A stretch of 34,519 bases of DNA, taken from an uncultured Lachnospiraceae bacterium. GTDB lineage: Bacteria; Bacillota; Clostridia; Lachnospirales; Lachnospiraceae. A program made the translations under genes and the position numbers. Below, one piece after another: positions 24,580 to 33,802 of the stretch. Below the pieces are notes generated by a model. The model saw nothing but the letters and a program-made list of their open reading frames with translations, was not told the DNA's origin and searched no databases. The DNA lies in NCBI GenBank assembly GCA_947564735.1, contig CANOEC010000042.1, positions 1 to 34,519 of the forward strand, in the 5' to 3' direction. The first letter of the stretch is position 1, and every line of letters begins with the position of its first letter.

Positions 24580-24638
24580 AAAAAGGCAAATCTGCGAACC
24601 CTAAACACTAGTTGATGAGAGAGGATCAGGGGCGTAAG

Positions 24639-24824
24639 ATGAATGAGATAAATTACTGGGAAAGATTTATGAATACCGGAAAAATCGATGATTTTCTGGC
24701 ATATAGAAACGCAGAGGAAGAGGCACAGACATACGGAACAATGGACTGTGAAGGACAAAAAAAGTCGGGAGAGCATTCTCATGCAGGAGTATATACAGAT
24801 TACGGGAATGGTTTTGAAGGCTGA
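24639..24824 (+). CDS. Small protein between era and recO
   Basis: This 61-residue ORF starts MNEINYWERFMNTGKIDDFL, a WERF..TGKIDDFLAY pattern I recall from short conserved ORFs next to recO in Clostridia (the position is that of yqzL in Bacillus, which is shorter). AGGGG lies six bases before ATG 24639. Its last 44 bases overlap the start of recO in another frame, suggesting translational coupling. The first half looks constrained; the second half (Gly/His/Ser-rich) is shared with the recO leader and may not be under protein-level selection. Function unknown. Confidence 0.65.
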   Translation: MNEINYWERFMNTGKIDDFLAYRNAEEEAQTYGTMDCEGQKKSGEHSHAGVYTDYGNGFEG

Positions 24825-25428
24825 ACCAATTGGTGAATATGATAAAAGGATTGTAATGTTAACGAAAGAGAGGGGAAAAATCTCGGCATTTGCCAGAGGC
24901 GCCCGCAAGCAGGGAAGCAGACTGCTTGCGGCGACAAATCCCTTCTCTTTTGGAGAGTTTAAGATATTTGCCGGCAGAAACTCATACAGTGTTATGGAGG
25001 CGGCAATCACAAATTATTTTGAGGGGCTGCGGGAGGATTTTGAAGGCGCCTATTACGGCATGTATTTTTTGGAACTGACGGATTATTATACGAGAGAGAA
25101 CAACGATGAGAAAGAAATGCTGAAGCTTTTGTATCAGTCGTTACGTGCCTTGATGCATCAAGGTCTGCCGAACCGTCTGGTACGCTACATATTTGAGATG
25201 AAGGCAATGGTTTTAAACGGAGAATTTCCGGGTGTGCCGGCGGCAGGGGAGTGGGATTTGTCCACGGAATATGCGGTTTCTTATATTACGAATTCCAGCG
25301 TCGAAAAACTTTATACGTTTACCGTGACGCCCGAAGTATTGGACCAGCTGAAAACGATTGCGGACGATTATCGCGTGCGATATCTGGATAGAACGTTTAA
25401 AAGTCTTGAAATTGTGGATAATCTCTAA
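24781..25428 (+). CDS. recO: DNA repair protein RecO
   Basis: This 215-residue protein matches RecO, which loads RecA on SSB-coated DNA in the RecFOR pathway. The N-terminal OB fold begins at once (ITGMVLKAEPIGEYDKRIVM) with the basic patch ARGARKQGSR, and a helical domain follows. Compared with many Bacillota RecO proteins (about 240-255 residues with a Cys4 zinc site in the C-terminal part), this one is shorter and contains no cysteine at all. The start at 24781 uses GGGAG nine bases upstream and matches the family; extending to 24688 would add 31 residues that are out-of-frame readings of the small ORF. Confidence 0.93.
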   Translation: MQEYIQITGMVLKAEPIGEYDKRIVMLTKERGKISAFARGARKQGSRLLAATNPFSFGEFKIFAGRNSYSVMEAAITNYFEGLREDFEGAYYGMYFLELTDYYTRENNDEKEMLKLLYQSLRALMHQGLPNRLVRYIFEMKAMVLNGEFPGVPAAGEWDLSTEYAVSYITNSSVEKLYTFTVTPEVLDQLKTIADDYRVRYLDRTFKSLEIVDNL

Positions 25429-25481
25429 TATAATGTAATGCAGTATGTTGACAGTTCGGATTTGACCAGAGGGGTAAGCTT

Positions 25482-26117
25482 ATGCGAAAAACAAAGATAA
25501 TTCCGCTTGTGCTGGTAATGGTTTGTGCACTTACCGGATGCGGACAGGAGAAAACACCAGATGTCAGTTCTGTCTCAATCGGTAAAGACGGGGTGATTGC
25601 ACACCAGATAGTCGGCGGTTATGAACAGAATTATGATATGGAGGAGCTGCAAAAGCTGGCGTCGGACAGAGTGGAGGAATATTGTGCCCAGAAGGGTCCC
25701 GGCAGTGTGACGCTTGAGTCTGTCGATAAGTCGGACGATAAGGTTTTGATTAAGCTTCAGTATGCATCGGGGCAGGATTATAACGAGTTTAATCACAGGG
25801 AGTTCTTTATCGGAACGGTAGAACAGGCAAATGAAAACGGCTATCAGCTCGAGAATGTTGCGTTTGTTTCGCCGGATGGCAAGCCGACGGAAGTAGGCTA
25901 CATGGAAGAGCAGGATAAGAAACAGATTGTGATTATAGAAACCAAGCCGACGGAAGAAATGGTGGTTAATATTTACGGGAAGATACTCTATATCAATCAG
26001 AGCGCTACCAGCCATCAGGACGTATCGATTGCAGGCAAAAAGGGGGTTCGCATTACGCATCCGGCGACGGAAGACGATTCGGATGAGAGTGTTTTATCTT
26101 ATATTGTATTTGAGTAA
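25482..26117 (+). CDS. Lipoprotein of unknown function
   Basis: This 211-residue protein has a clear lipoprotein signal peptide ([20 protein letters not shown], lipidated Cys20). The mature part is a mixed alpha/beta acidic domain with no other cysteine motif. I do not recognise the family. AGAGGGG upstream supports the start. It sits between recO and glyS in the same direction, with 53 bases before it and 34 after it, and it probably belongs to the same transcript. It should be held on the outer face of the membrane. Confidence 0.85.
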   Translation: MRKTKIIPLVLVMVCALTGCGQEKTPDVSSVSIGKDGVIAHQIVGGYEQNYDMEELQKLASDRVEEYCAQKGPGSVTLESVDKSDDKVLIKLQYASGQDYNEFNHREFFIGTVEQANENGYQLENVAFVSPDGKPTEVGYMEEQDKKQIVIIETKPTEEMVVNIYGKILYINQSATSHQDVSIAGKKGVRITHPATEDDSDESVLSYIVFE

Positions 26118-26151
26118 TGAAAAGATGTATGGAATCAGAATGGAGGAAATT

Positions 26152-27540
26152 ATGGAAAAGACAATGGAAAAAATCGTAGCTTTATCGAAAGCAAGGGGAT
26201 TTGTATACCCCGGTTCCGAGATTTACGGAGGACTGGCAAATACATGGGATTTCGGTAATCTGGGTGTGGAGCTTAAGAATAATATTAAGAAGGCATGGTG
26301 GCAGAAGTTTGTCATGGAAAGCCCTTACAATGTGGGCGTGGACTGTGCCATTTTAATGAATCCCCAGACATGGGTGGCAAGCGGGCATCTGGGAAGCTTT
26401 TCAGATCCGCTTATGGATTGTAAAGAATGCCATGAGAGATTTCGTGCGGACAAGATCATAGAGGATTATGTAGCGGAGCAGGGCATGACGCTTGACAGCT
26501 CCGTGGACGGCTGGAGCCAGCAGCAGATGAAGGATTTTATTGAGGAACATAACATTCCCTGCCCGACCTGCGGCAAACATAACTTTACGGATATCAGACA
26601 GTTTAATTTGATGTTTAAGACGTTCCAAGGCGTTACGGAGGATGCCAAGAACACCGTATATCTGCGTCCCGAGACGGCGCAGGGTATCTTCGTTAACTTT
26701 AAGAATGTACAGAGGACTTCGCGCAAGAAGATTCCTTTCGGTATCTGTCAGGTAGGCAAGTCTTTCAGAAACGAGATTACGCCCGGCAACTTTATTTTCC
26801 GTGTCAGAGAGTTTGAACAGATGGAGATGGAATTCTTCTGTGAGCCGGATACGGATTTGGAATGGTTTGCATATTGGAAACAGTATTGTATTGATTTCTT
26901 GAAGAGTCTTGGTATGAAAGAAGAAGAGATGCGTGTGCGTGACCATGATCCGGAAGAGCTTTCTTTCTACTCCAAGGCAACCACGGACATCGAGTTCCTC
27001 TTCCCCTTCGGCTGGGGCGAGCTGTGGGGCATTGCAGACAGAACCAATTATGACCTGACCCAGCATCAGAATACGTCCGGTGAGGATATGTCTTACTTTG
27101 ACGATACGAAGAACGAGAAATACATTCCTTATGTAATCGAGCCGTCGCTGGGCGTTGAGAGGTTGTTCCTTGCCGTATTATGCGGCGCCTATGATGAGGA
27201 GGAAATCGGTGAGGGCGACGTGCGTACCGTGCTGCATTTCCATCCGGCGTTAGCGCCGGTGAAGATTGGCGTGCTGCCGCTGTCCAAGAAGTTAAATGAA
27301 GGCGCGGAGAAGATTTTTGCACAGCTCTCCAAAAAATATAACTGCGAATTTGATGATAGAGGAAACATTGGCAAAAGATACCGCAGACAGGATGAAATTG
27401 GGACACCGTTCTGTGTTACATATGATTTTGAATCCGAGACAGACGGCTGCGTGACCGTGAGATTCCGTGATTCGATGGAGCAGGAACGTATTGCGATTGC
27501 CGATTTGGATGCCTATTTTGCAGATAAGTTTACGTTTTAA
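26152..27540 (+). CDS. glyS: Glycyl-tRNA synthetase, homodimeric (alpha2) type
   Basis: This 462-residue class II synthetase charges tRNA-Gly in the cytosol. It is the single-chain alpha2 type (also called GlyQS), not the alpha2beta2 type made of GlyQ and GlyS. Visible signatures are the N-terminal [16 protein letters not shown], motif 2 with [19 protein letters not shown], motif 3 with [10 protein letters not shown], and a C-terminal anticodon-binding domain (about 360-462). Two Cys pairs (CKECH and CPTCGKH) in the insertion near 88-145 look like a zinc site. GGAGG five bases before 26152 selects this ATG over upstream in-frame ATGs. I see no T-box leader; the upstream gap is only 34 bases. 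Confidence 0.96.
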   Translation: MEKTMEKIVALSKARGFVYPGSEIYGGLANTWDFGNLGVELKNNIKKAWWQKFVMESPYNVGVDCAILMNPQTWVASGHLGSFSDPLMDCKECHERFRADKIIEDYVAEQGMTLDSSVDGWSQQQMKDFIEEHNIPCPTCGKHNFTDIRQFNLMFKTFQGVTEDAKNTVYLRPETAQGIFVNFKNVQRTSRKKIPFGICQVGKSFRNEITPGNFIFRVREFEQMEMEFFCEPDTDLEWFAYWKQYCIDFLKSLGMKEEEMRVRDHDPEELSFYSKATTDIEFLFPFGWGELWGIADRTNYDLTQHQNTSGEDMSYFDDTKNEKYIPYVIEPSLGVERLFLAVLCGAYDEEEIGEGDVRTVLHFHPALAPVKIGVLPLSKKLNEGAEKIFAQLSKKYNCEFDDRGNIGKRYRRQDEIGTPFCVTYDFESETDGCVTVRFRDSMEQERIAIADLDAYFADKFTF

Positions 27541-27582
27541 TGTGACGTTAAGATAGAAATGAGAAAGGATAGAGAAGCTACA

Positions 27583-30222
27583 ATGAAACCATATGGTGTA
27601 AATGATTTACGAAGAATGTTCCTCGAATTTTTTGAGAGCAAAGAACATTTGAAGATGAAGAGTTTTTCGCTGGTGCCGCATAACGACAACAGCTTGTTGT
27701 TAATCAATTCCGGAATGGCGCCGTTGAAACCTTATTTTACGGGGCAGGAAATTCCGCCGAGAAGGCGTGTCACGACCTGTCAGAAATGTATCCGTACGGG
27801 AGATTTGGAGAATGTGGGTAAGACGGCAAGACACGGTACTTTTTTTGAAATGCTGGGAAATTTTTCCTTTGGCGATTACTTCAAGCATGAAGCCATTGCG
27901 TGGAGCTGGGAGTTTCTCACGCAGGTAGTTGGTCTGGATGCGGACAGACTTTATCCTTCTATTTATGAGAACGATGAGGAAGCGTTTGAGATTTGGAATA
28001 AAGAAATCGGCATTGCGCCGGAACGGATTTTCCGGTTCGGCAAGGAAGACAATTTCTGGGAGCACGGTTCGGGTCCCTGCGGTCCCTGTTCCGAGATTTA
28101 TTATGACCGCGGCGAGAAGTACGGCTGCGGAAAACCGGGCTGTACGGTAGGCTGTGACTGCGACCGTTATATGGAAATCTGGAACAATGTGTTCACGCAG
28201 TTTGACAACGACGGCAAAGGCAACTATACGGAGCTTGTACAGAAGAATATTGATACCGGTATGGGACTTGAGAGACTGGCGTCTGTGGTGCAGGACGTGG
28301 ATTCCATTTTTGATGTTGACACTGTGTTTGCGCTTAGGACAAGAGTATGCGAGATTGCCGGTGTAGAATACAAGAAGGACTACGACACGGATGTGTCTAT
28401 CCGTATTATTACGGATCATATCCGTTCGGCTACATTTATGATTTCGGATGGTATCATGCCTTCCAACGAGGGCAGAGGGTACGTGCTTCGGCGTATTATC
28501 CGCCGTGCAGCGCGTCAGGGCAGGAAATTGGGCATTCAAGGTGTATTTTTGTCCAATCTTGCCGGTACGGTGATTGAGGGCTCCAAAGATGGGTATCCGG
28601 AGCTGGAAGAGAAGAAAGAGTTTATCTTCAATGTGCTGACGCAGGAGGAAAATAAGTTTAATAAAACCATCGACCAAGGTCTTGCAATCTTAAGCGAGAT
28701 GTCCGAGGCGGCAGCGTCCAAGGGCGGGAAAGAGTTAGGCGGTGCCGATGCGTTCAAATTATATGACACCTACGGATTCCCCTTGGATTTGACGAAGGAG
28801 ATTCTGGAAGAAAAAGGATTTACGGTGGACGAGGAGGGCTTTAGGGTATGTATGCAAAAGCAGAAAGAGAAAGCTCGCAAGGCGCGTAAAGTCACGAACT
28901 ATATGGGTGCGGACGTGACGGTATATGAGTCCATTGACCCTTCTGTCACCACGGAATTTGTCGGATACGATCATCTGACTTATGATTCTAAGGTGACTGT
29001 GCTTACCACGGAGACTGAGCTTGTAGAGGCGTTGACGGATGGTGAAGTCGGTACGATGATTGTGGAAAAGACTCCTTTTTATGCGACGATGGGCGGTCAG
29101 GAAGGCGATATCGGTGTGATTACCACGCCGGACGGCGAGTTTAAGGTCGAGAATACTGTCAAGCTCTTAGGTGGCAAGGTGGGACATATCGGCAAAGTGA
29201 CAAAGGGAATGTTCAAGGTGGGAGATGACATAACCCTGTCGGTGGATACTGCAAGAAGAAGCAATACCTGTAAGAATCACAGCGCGACCCACTTGCTGCA
29301 AAAAGCGCTGCGCGAGGTGCTCGGCAATCATGTGGAGCAGGCGGGTTCCTATCAGGACGGTGAACGGACGCGTTTTGATTTCTCCCATTCATCGGCGATG
29401 AGCGCGGACGAGTTAAAGCGCGTGGAGCAGATTGTGAATGAGCAGATTGCGGAGAATCTGGCTGTCGAAACAAAGGTAATGACGATAGAAGAAGCGAAGA
29501 AGTCCGGTGCGATGGCGCTTTTCGGAGAGAAGTACGGGGAGACTGTCAGAGTCGTACAGATGGGGGAGTTCTCGAAGGAACTGTGCGGCGGTACACACGT
29601 AAAATCCACCGGCATGATAGGCTCCTTTAAGATTCTGTCAGAATCCGGCGTGGCTGCTGGTGTACGCCGAATCGAGGCGGTGACGGGCAGCAACGTGACG
29701 GCGTATTATCAGAGACTGGAGGAACAGCTTATAGAGGCGGCGAGGGCGCTTAAGACTTCCCCCTCGAATCTGGTAGAGCGGTGTGAACATCTTATGGCGG
29801 AGATGAAGGCGCTGCAGAGCGAAAACGAGTCTTTGAAGAGTAAGGCTGCAAAGGATGCGCTGGGCGACGTGACAGATCAGGTACAGGAAGTAAAAGGCGT
29901 AAAGCTGCTTGCTTCTAAAGTGTCCGGCGTCGATATGAACGGACTGCGCGAACTGGGCGACCAGTTGAAGGAGAAACTGGGCGAAGGCGTGATTGTCCTC
30001 ATTTCTGAGAATGAGGGCAAGGTGAACATGGTTGCCATGGTAACAGATGGCGCGATGGGACAGGGCGCCCATGCGGGCAATCTGATTAAAGGAATCGCCG
30101 CACTTGTAGGCGGCGGTGGTGGCGGACGTCCGAATATGGCACAGGCAGGCGGCAAGAATCCGGCAGGTATCGATGCTGCGATTGCAGAGTGTGCAAAAGT
30201 GCTGGAAGGACAGATAAAGTAG
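27583..30222 (+). CDS. alaS: Alanyl-tRNA synthetase
   Basis: This 879-residue class II enzyme charges tRNA-Ala and removes mischarged Ser and Gly. It has the N-terminal catalytic domain (RHGTFFEMLGNFSFGDYFK), a short Cys-rich insertion (CGKPGCTVGCDC) near 190-205, the editing domain with HSATH and the CGGTH zinc/editing motif, and the C-Ala domain with a glycine-rich stretch (GGGGGGRPNMAQAGG) at the end. Length matches the family. ATG 27583 aligns with family starts (MKPYGVNDLRRMF); an ATG at 27559 would add eight residues and also has AAAGGA nearby only downstream. It follows glyS by 42 bases. I see no T-box. Confidence 0.97.
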   Translation: MKPYGVNDLRRMFLEFFESKEHLKMKSFSLVPHNDNSLLLINSGMAPLKPYFTGQEIPPRRRVTTCQKCIRTGDLENVGKTARHGTFFEMLGNFSFGDYFKHEAIAWSWEFLTQVVGLDADRLYPSIYENDEEAFEIWNKEIGIAPERIFRFGKEDNFWEHGSGPCGPCSEIYYDRGEKYGCGKPGCTVGCDCDRYMEIWNNVFTQFDNDGKGNYTELVQKNIDTGMGLERLASVVQDVDSIFDVDTVFALRTRVCEIAGVEYKKDYDTDVSIRIITDHIRSATFMISDGIMPSNEGRGYVLRRIIRRAARQGRKLGIQGVFLSNLAGTVIEGSKDGYPELEEKKEFIFNVLTQEENKFNKTIDQGLAILSEMSEAAASKGGKELGGADAFKLYDTYGFPLDLTKEILEEKGFTVDEEGFRVCMQKQKEKARKARKVTNYMGADVTVYESIDPSVTTEFVGYDHLTYDSKVTVLTTETELVEALTDGEVGTMIVEKTPFYATMGGQEGDIGVITTPDGEFKVENTVKLLGGKVGHIGKVTKGMFKVGDDITLSVDTARRSNTCKNHSATHLLQKALREVLGNHVEQAGSYQDGERTRFDFSHSSAMSADELKRVEQIVNEQIAENLAVETKVMTIEEAKKSGAMALFGEKYGETVRVVQMGEFSKELCGGTHVKSTGMIGSFKILSESGVAAGVRRIEAVTGSNVTAYYQRLEEQLIEAARALKTSPSNLVERCEHLMAEMKALQSENESLKSKAAKDALGDVTDQVQEVKGVKLLASKVSGVDMNGLRELGDQLKEKLGEGVIVLISENEGKVNMVAMVTDGAMGQGAHAGNLIKGIAALVGGGGGGRPNMAQAGGKNPAGIDAAIAECAKVLEGQIK

Positions 30223-30272
30223 TAAGAAACTGTTTTTTTGAAAGAAATATGGTATATTTATCAAAATAGTAG

Positions 30273-30300
30273 TTGACTCATAACCAGAATGTGGTATAAT
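30273..30300 (+). promoter_or_regulatory. Strong predicted promoter for rpsU
   Basis: TTGACT (30273-30278), 16 bases, then perfect TATAAT (30295-30300) with TGG before it (extended -10). The transcript would carry a leader of nearly 90 bases before the S21 start, with a small ACACG/CGTGT hairpin near 30317-30329. It lets rpsU be expressed apart from alaS. Confidence 0.75.
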
Positions 30301-30394
30301 TTGTATTGTGTGTAGGGACACGGAGCGTGTAAACGCGTAAATAACCCAATCAGTCGAAATGCTTGTTAGGGACTGAAGGGAGGTCAGGTGCGGA

Positions 30395-30571
30395 ATGTCA
30401 AACGTAATCGTAAAAGAAAACGAAACTTTGGATAGCGCATTGCGTCGTTTCAAGAGAAGCTGTGCGAAGGCAGGAATCCAGCAGGAGATTCGTAAGAGAG
30501 AGCATTACGAGAAGCCTAGCGTAAGACGTAAGAAGAAGTCCGAAGCAGCAAGAAAACGTAAATACAATTAA
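30395..30571 (+). CDS. rpsU: 30S ribosomal protein S21
   Basis: This 58-residue, very basic protein ([20 protein letters not shown], ending [14 protein letters not shown]) is a textbook bS21, which binds the 30S platform near the anti-Shine-Dalgarno region and helps initiation. GGGAGG lies 11 bases upstream, slightly far. It has its own strong promoter and a terminator 13 bases after its stop, so it is monocistronic. Confidence 0.97.
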   Translation: MSNVIVKENETLDSALRRFKRSCAKAGIQQEIRKREHYEKPSVRRKKKSEAARKRKYN

Positions 30572-30583
30572 GTAAAGTACGAG

Positions 30584-30615
30584 ACAGACTCAAAAGTAAT
30601 TTTGAGTCTGTTTTT
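30584..30615 (+). terminator. Intrinsic terminator of rpsU
   Basis: CAGACTCAAAA (30585-30595) and TTTTGAGTCTG (30600-30610) form an 11-pair stem (12 with the flanking A-T) with loop GTAA, followed by TTTTT. Confidence 0.92.
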
Positions 30616-30634
30616 CATTGTATAGGAAATTCCG
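30611..30634. repeat. Leader remnant of the double-hairpin repeat
   Basis: The 24 bases after the rpsU terminator stem match the leader of repeat copy 1 (12219 onward) with only two transitions, in the same position relative to the T-tract. The hairpin pair does not follow; homology fades after about 30634. Confidence 0.55.
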
Positions 30635-30710
30635 TAATTGCTTCGGTATATCTGTTGTCCCACTACAATATGTATAGTACATAAGAGAAGATACGAAGGT
30701 AGGAGAGACA

Positions 30711-31898
30711 GTGTTGCGAAGGATAGGAAAGCGTATTGTAGTATGGTTCATCTTGGGATGCCTCATCATGAATACCGGATTTGTTTGTCTGTCAATGCAG
30801 GTATGGGCGGCTCCGGATGTCGCCGCGCCATCTTATGTTGTAATGGAAGCGTCCACCGGACAGGTAATCTGTGAGCAGGATGCGGATACCAGAAGAAGTC
30901 CGGCGAGCATCACAAAAATTATGACCTTACTGATTATTTTTGAACACATAAAGAGTGGAAGGATTCATATGGAGGACCAAGTTACGACCAGCGCATATGC
31001 AAAATCCATGGGCGGTTCACAGGTTTTTCTGGAGGAAGGCGAGACACAGACTTTAGAGACAATGATTAAATGTATCGCCGTTGCATCGGGAAATGACGCC
31101 AGCGTAGCTGTAGCGGAATACATAGCGGGCAGTGAGAGTGAATTTGTGAAGCTGATGAATGAGAAGGCGGAAGCGCTTGGAATGCAGAATACGCATTTTG
31201 AAGACTGCTGCGGATTGACGGATTCGGATAATCATTACTCATCGGCGAAGGACGTGGCGATCATGTCAAGAGAGCTGATTACGAAATACCCGGAAGTTTT
31301 TAACTTTACGAAAATATGGATGGAAGATATTGAGCACCGGACGCCGACGAGTACGTCAACATTTACCTTGTCCAGTACCAATAAACTTCTGAAACAGTAC
31401 GAGTGGACTACCGGACTCAAAACAGGATCTACTTCAAAGGCGCTCTATTGTCTGTCGGCAACGGCGGACAGGGACGGAATGGAATTGATAGCGGTGGTGA
31501 TGGCTGCGCCGGATCCGAAGACCCGTTTTCAGGATGCTATCACACTGCTCAATTACGGATACAGTGTGAGCCAGATGTATCGGGATGACAACAAAGATGC
31601 GCTTCCGGAACAGAAGGTGGAGGGCGGAATCGAGGATATTTTATATCTGACCTATGAGGGACCCTTTGAATATCTGGATACTGCTGGCAGCAATCTGAGT
31701 GAAATCCAGAAGGAAATCAGCCTGCCGGGAAGTGTTAAGGCGCCTGTGGCGGAAGGAGACGCGATAGGAGAGGCAGTCTATAAACTTGACGGCAAGCGGA
31801 TTGGCAGCGTATCCATACTGGCGGCAAAGGGCGTAGACAAAGCAGAGTACAAAGACTACTGGAAAAAGGTATGGATATTATATCTGATGAAGCGCTAG
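30711..31898 (+). CDS. dacF: D-alanyl-D-alanine carboxypeptidase (DacF/PBP5 type, S11)
   Basis: This 395-residue exported enzyme trims the terminal D-Ala from peptidoglycan stem peptides. A signal peptide (about 1-33, ending SMQVWA) precedes the penicillin-binding domain with SITK (active Ser66, Lys69), SGN (126-128) and KTG (237-239). A C-terminal beta domain (about 285-375) and a short hydrophobic/basic end (WKKVWILYLMKR) may help membrane binding. The start is GTG at 30711 with AGGAG five bases upstream. It follows the rpsU terminator by about 95 bases; no clear promoter is visible. The DacF label reflects the Gram-positive sporulation-type branch and is tentative. Confidence 0.92.
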   Translation: MLRRIGKRIVVWFILGCLIMNTGFVCLSMQVWAAPDVAAPSYVVMEASTGQVICEQDADTRRSPASITKIMTLLIIFEHIKSGRIHMEDQVTTSAYAKSMGGSQVFLEEGETQTLETMIKCIAVASGNDASVAVAEYIAGSESEFVKLMNEKAEALGMQNTHFEDCCGLTDSDNHYSSAKDVAIMSRELITKYPEVFNFTKIWMEDIEHRTPTSTSTFTLSSTNKLLKQYEWTTGLKTGSTSKALYCLSATADRDGMELIAVVMAAPDPKTRFQDAITLLNYGYSVSQMYRDDNKDALPEQKVEGGIEDILYLTYEGPFEYLDTAGSNLSEIQKEISLPGSVKAPVAEGDAIGEAVYKLDGKRIGSVSILAAKGVDKAEYKDYWKKVWILYLMKR

Positions 31899-31948
31899 GT
31901 ACATGACAGGGAAACGGGATGGAAGAAGACGGTTGGGAGAGGCCGGGT

Positions 31949-31978
31949 GCCATATGGCGGTGAACGCCGCCGTATGGC
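31949..31978 (+). other. GC-rich hairpin between dacF and the phosphoesterase gene
   Basis: GCCATATGGCGG (31949-31960) and CCGCCGTATGGC (31967-31978) pair over 12 positions (one G-U) with loop TGAACG. No T-tract follows, so it is probably not an efficient terminator. Confidence 0.45.
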
Positions 31979-32074
31979 AGCATGGAAGAACAGATGTTCA
32001 CAGATTGCGGGAAAGGGCTGTTATATGATATACTTTAAAAGCTGTCCGCATGTGGCGGCATATGGAGAAAATAT

Positions 32075-32941
32075 ATGATAGAAGTTATTTTGATATGCAT
32101 GGGCATTGCGGTTATCGTATGCCTGATAGTGTCCGCGTGGGACTGCAGCCGGTTTGTTACGGTAGAATATGAAGTGTCGTCGGACAAAATTGTAAAACCC
32201 TGTAAGCTTGTGCTTCTGGCTGATTTGCATAATAAGTCGTACGGTAAGAATCATGAGAAACTGCTGCAGGCGATTGACGCAATTTCGCCAGATGCGGTAC
32301 TGACGGCGGGGGATATGCTGACGACCTCCCACAGTTCTGCTGCTTATCAGCCAGCGTTATCTCTTATGAGACAGCTTGCGGCGCGTTATCCAATATACTA
32401 TGGCATGGGAAACCATGAGCAGTTTCTGAAATTATATCCGGAGCAGTATGGGACGGCATACGATGACTACACGGCAGGACTCGCGGATGCGGGCATAAGT
32501 CCGCTGATAAACGAGAATACTTATCTGCCGGAATACCGTATAGCTATCTGCGGTTCCCAGATTGATAAATGCTATTATAAAAAATTTAAAAAGCATCCGA
32601 TGGAGAAAGAATATTTACAGAAGATATTAGGGCAGCCGAGAGAGGGTGTCTACCAGATTCTGATTGCCCACAATCCGCAGTATTTTGAGGAGTATGCAGA
32701 ATGGGGAGCGGATTTGGTTGTGTCCGGACATGTTCACGGCGGCATCATGAGGCTGCCTGTTCTTGGCGGCGTCCTGTCGCCCAATATGACGCTTTTTCCG
32801 AAATATGACGGAGGGATGTTCCGGAAGGGAAAGGCAGTGATGATTCTAAGCAGAGGACTGAGTACGCACACGATTCCCGTCAGGGTGTTTAATCCGGGAG
32901 AACTGGTGGTTATCAATATCTTACCCAAAAAGTGTGAGTGA
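32075..32941 (+). CDS. Membrane-anchored metallophosphoesterase (calcineurin-like)
   Basis: This 288-residue protein starts with a hydrophobic helix (about 3-22), probably a signal anchor, followed by a calcineurin-like phosphoesterase domain (about 43-285). The metal-binding blocks are DLHN (50-53), AGDM, GNHE and GHVHGG in the usual order. Relatives of the YkuE/YaeI type act on phosphodiester or lipid substrates at the membrane; the substrate here is unknown. GGAGA lies upstream of the ATG. It follows dacF by 176 bases and precedes scpA. Confidence 0.88.
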   Translation: MIEVILICMGIAVIVCLIVSAWDCSRFVTVEYEVSSDKIVKPCKLVLLADLHNKSYGKNHEKLLQAIDAISPDAVLTAGDMLTTSHSSAAYQPALSLMRQLAARYPIYYGMGNHEQFLKLYPEQYGTAYDDYTAGLADAGISPLINENTYLPEYRIAICGSQIDKCYYKKFKKHPMEKEYLQKILGQPREGVYQILIAHNPQYFEEYAEWGADLVVSGHVHGGIMRLPVLGGVLSPNMTLFPKYDGGMFRKGKAVMILSRGLSTHTIPVRVFNPGELVVINILPKKCE

Positions 32942-33006
32942 GGGCAGGGCATGATGAAATACAGGACAAATGGCGAAGAGGCAATGACGGAAAGGACAAG
33001 CTTATT

Positions 33007-33792
33007 ATGGCGATTCCTGTGAAATTGGAGGTGTTTGAGGGACCCTTGGATCTACTCCTGCACCTGATTGATAAGAATAAAGTGGATATTTATGATATTC
33101 CGATTGTGGAGATTACGGAGCAGTATCTGGACTATATCAAACAGATGGAAACGGAAGATATGAACGTCGTGAGTGAATTTCTCGTCATGGCGGCTACCCT
33201 GATTGATATCAAGTGCAAAATGCTTCTTCCCAAAGAAGTAAATGAGGAAGGAGAGGAAGAAGACCCGAGAGCCGAGTTGGTTGAAAAACTGTTGGAATAC
33301 AAGATGTGCAAATATATGTCCTATGAGCTGCGGGACCGCATGGTGGATGCAGAGAGAAATCTTTATAAAAAACCGACACTCCCGAAAGAGGTGGCGGATT
33401 ACAGACAGCCCGTAGATTATGAAGAATTGATTGGAGACATGACCCTGCAGAAGCTGCATGAGATATTTAAGCAGATTATGAAACGGCAGGAGGACAAAAT
33501 CGACCCGGTCAGAAGCACGTTCGGCAATATCGAGAAAGACGAAATTGATATGGACTTAAAGACGACCTTTGTGGAGGCATATGTGCGGAGCCATAAGACC
33601 TTCAGCTTCCGGAGACTGCTGGAGAAGCAGAACAGCAAAATGGAAGTGATCGTGACGTTTCTGGTTATTCTGGAAATGATTAAAACCGGCAGAATCGGCA
33701 TAGAGCAGGAGGATACCTTTTCGGATATCATTATCACGACGAAGGACGTAAGCGACAACACGCCGATGCAGCTTACATCGGTGGCGGAATAG
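33007..33792 (+). CDS. scpA: Segregation and condensation protein A
   Basis: This 261-residue kleisin bridges the two heads of the SMC dimer in the bacterial condensin complex. The start MAIPVKLEVFEGPLDLLLHL is the family hallmark, and the C-terminal winged-helix end (SFRRLLEKQ, then VTFLVILEMIKTGRI) binds the SMC head. The middle is acidic. ATG 33007 is chosen by that alignment; the Shine-Dalgarno sequence (AAAGGA) is rather distant. An in-frame GTG at 32938 overlapping the previous gene would add 23 unlikely residues. It is followed by scpB after 10 bases. Confidence 0.95.
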   Translation: MAIPVKLEVFEGPLDLLLHLIDKNKVDIYDIPIVEITEQYLDYIKQMETEDMNVVSEFLVMAATLIDIKCKMLLPKEVNEEGEEEDPRAELVEKLLEYKMCKYMSYELRDRMVDAERNLYKKPTLPKEVADYRQPVDYEELIGDMTLQKLHEIFKQIMKRQEDKIDPVRSTFGNIEKDEIDMDLKTTFVEAYVRSHKTFSFRRLLEKQNSKMEVIVTFLVILEMIKTGRIGIEQEDTFSDIIITTKDVSDNTPMQLTSVAE

Positions 33793-33802
33793 AGGAAACA
33801 AC

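Noticed and set aside
26117-26151. T-box leader before glyS
   Set aside because: The gap is only 34 bases, far too short for specifier, T-box and terminator elements; the alaS gap is also too short.
27700-28677. Long 325-codon open frame antisense to alaS
   Set aside because: It lies wholly inside alaS on the other strand, has no ribosome binding site and a composition typical of an antisense shadow.
29638-30453. 271-codon minus-strand frame across the alaS end and rpsU
   Set aside because: It overlaps two certain genes and the rpsU promoter; no domain signature.
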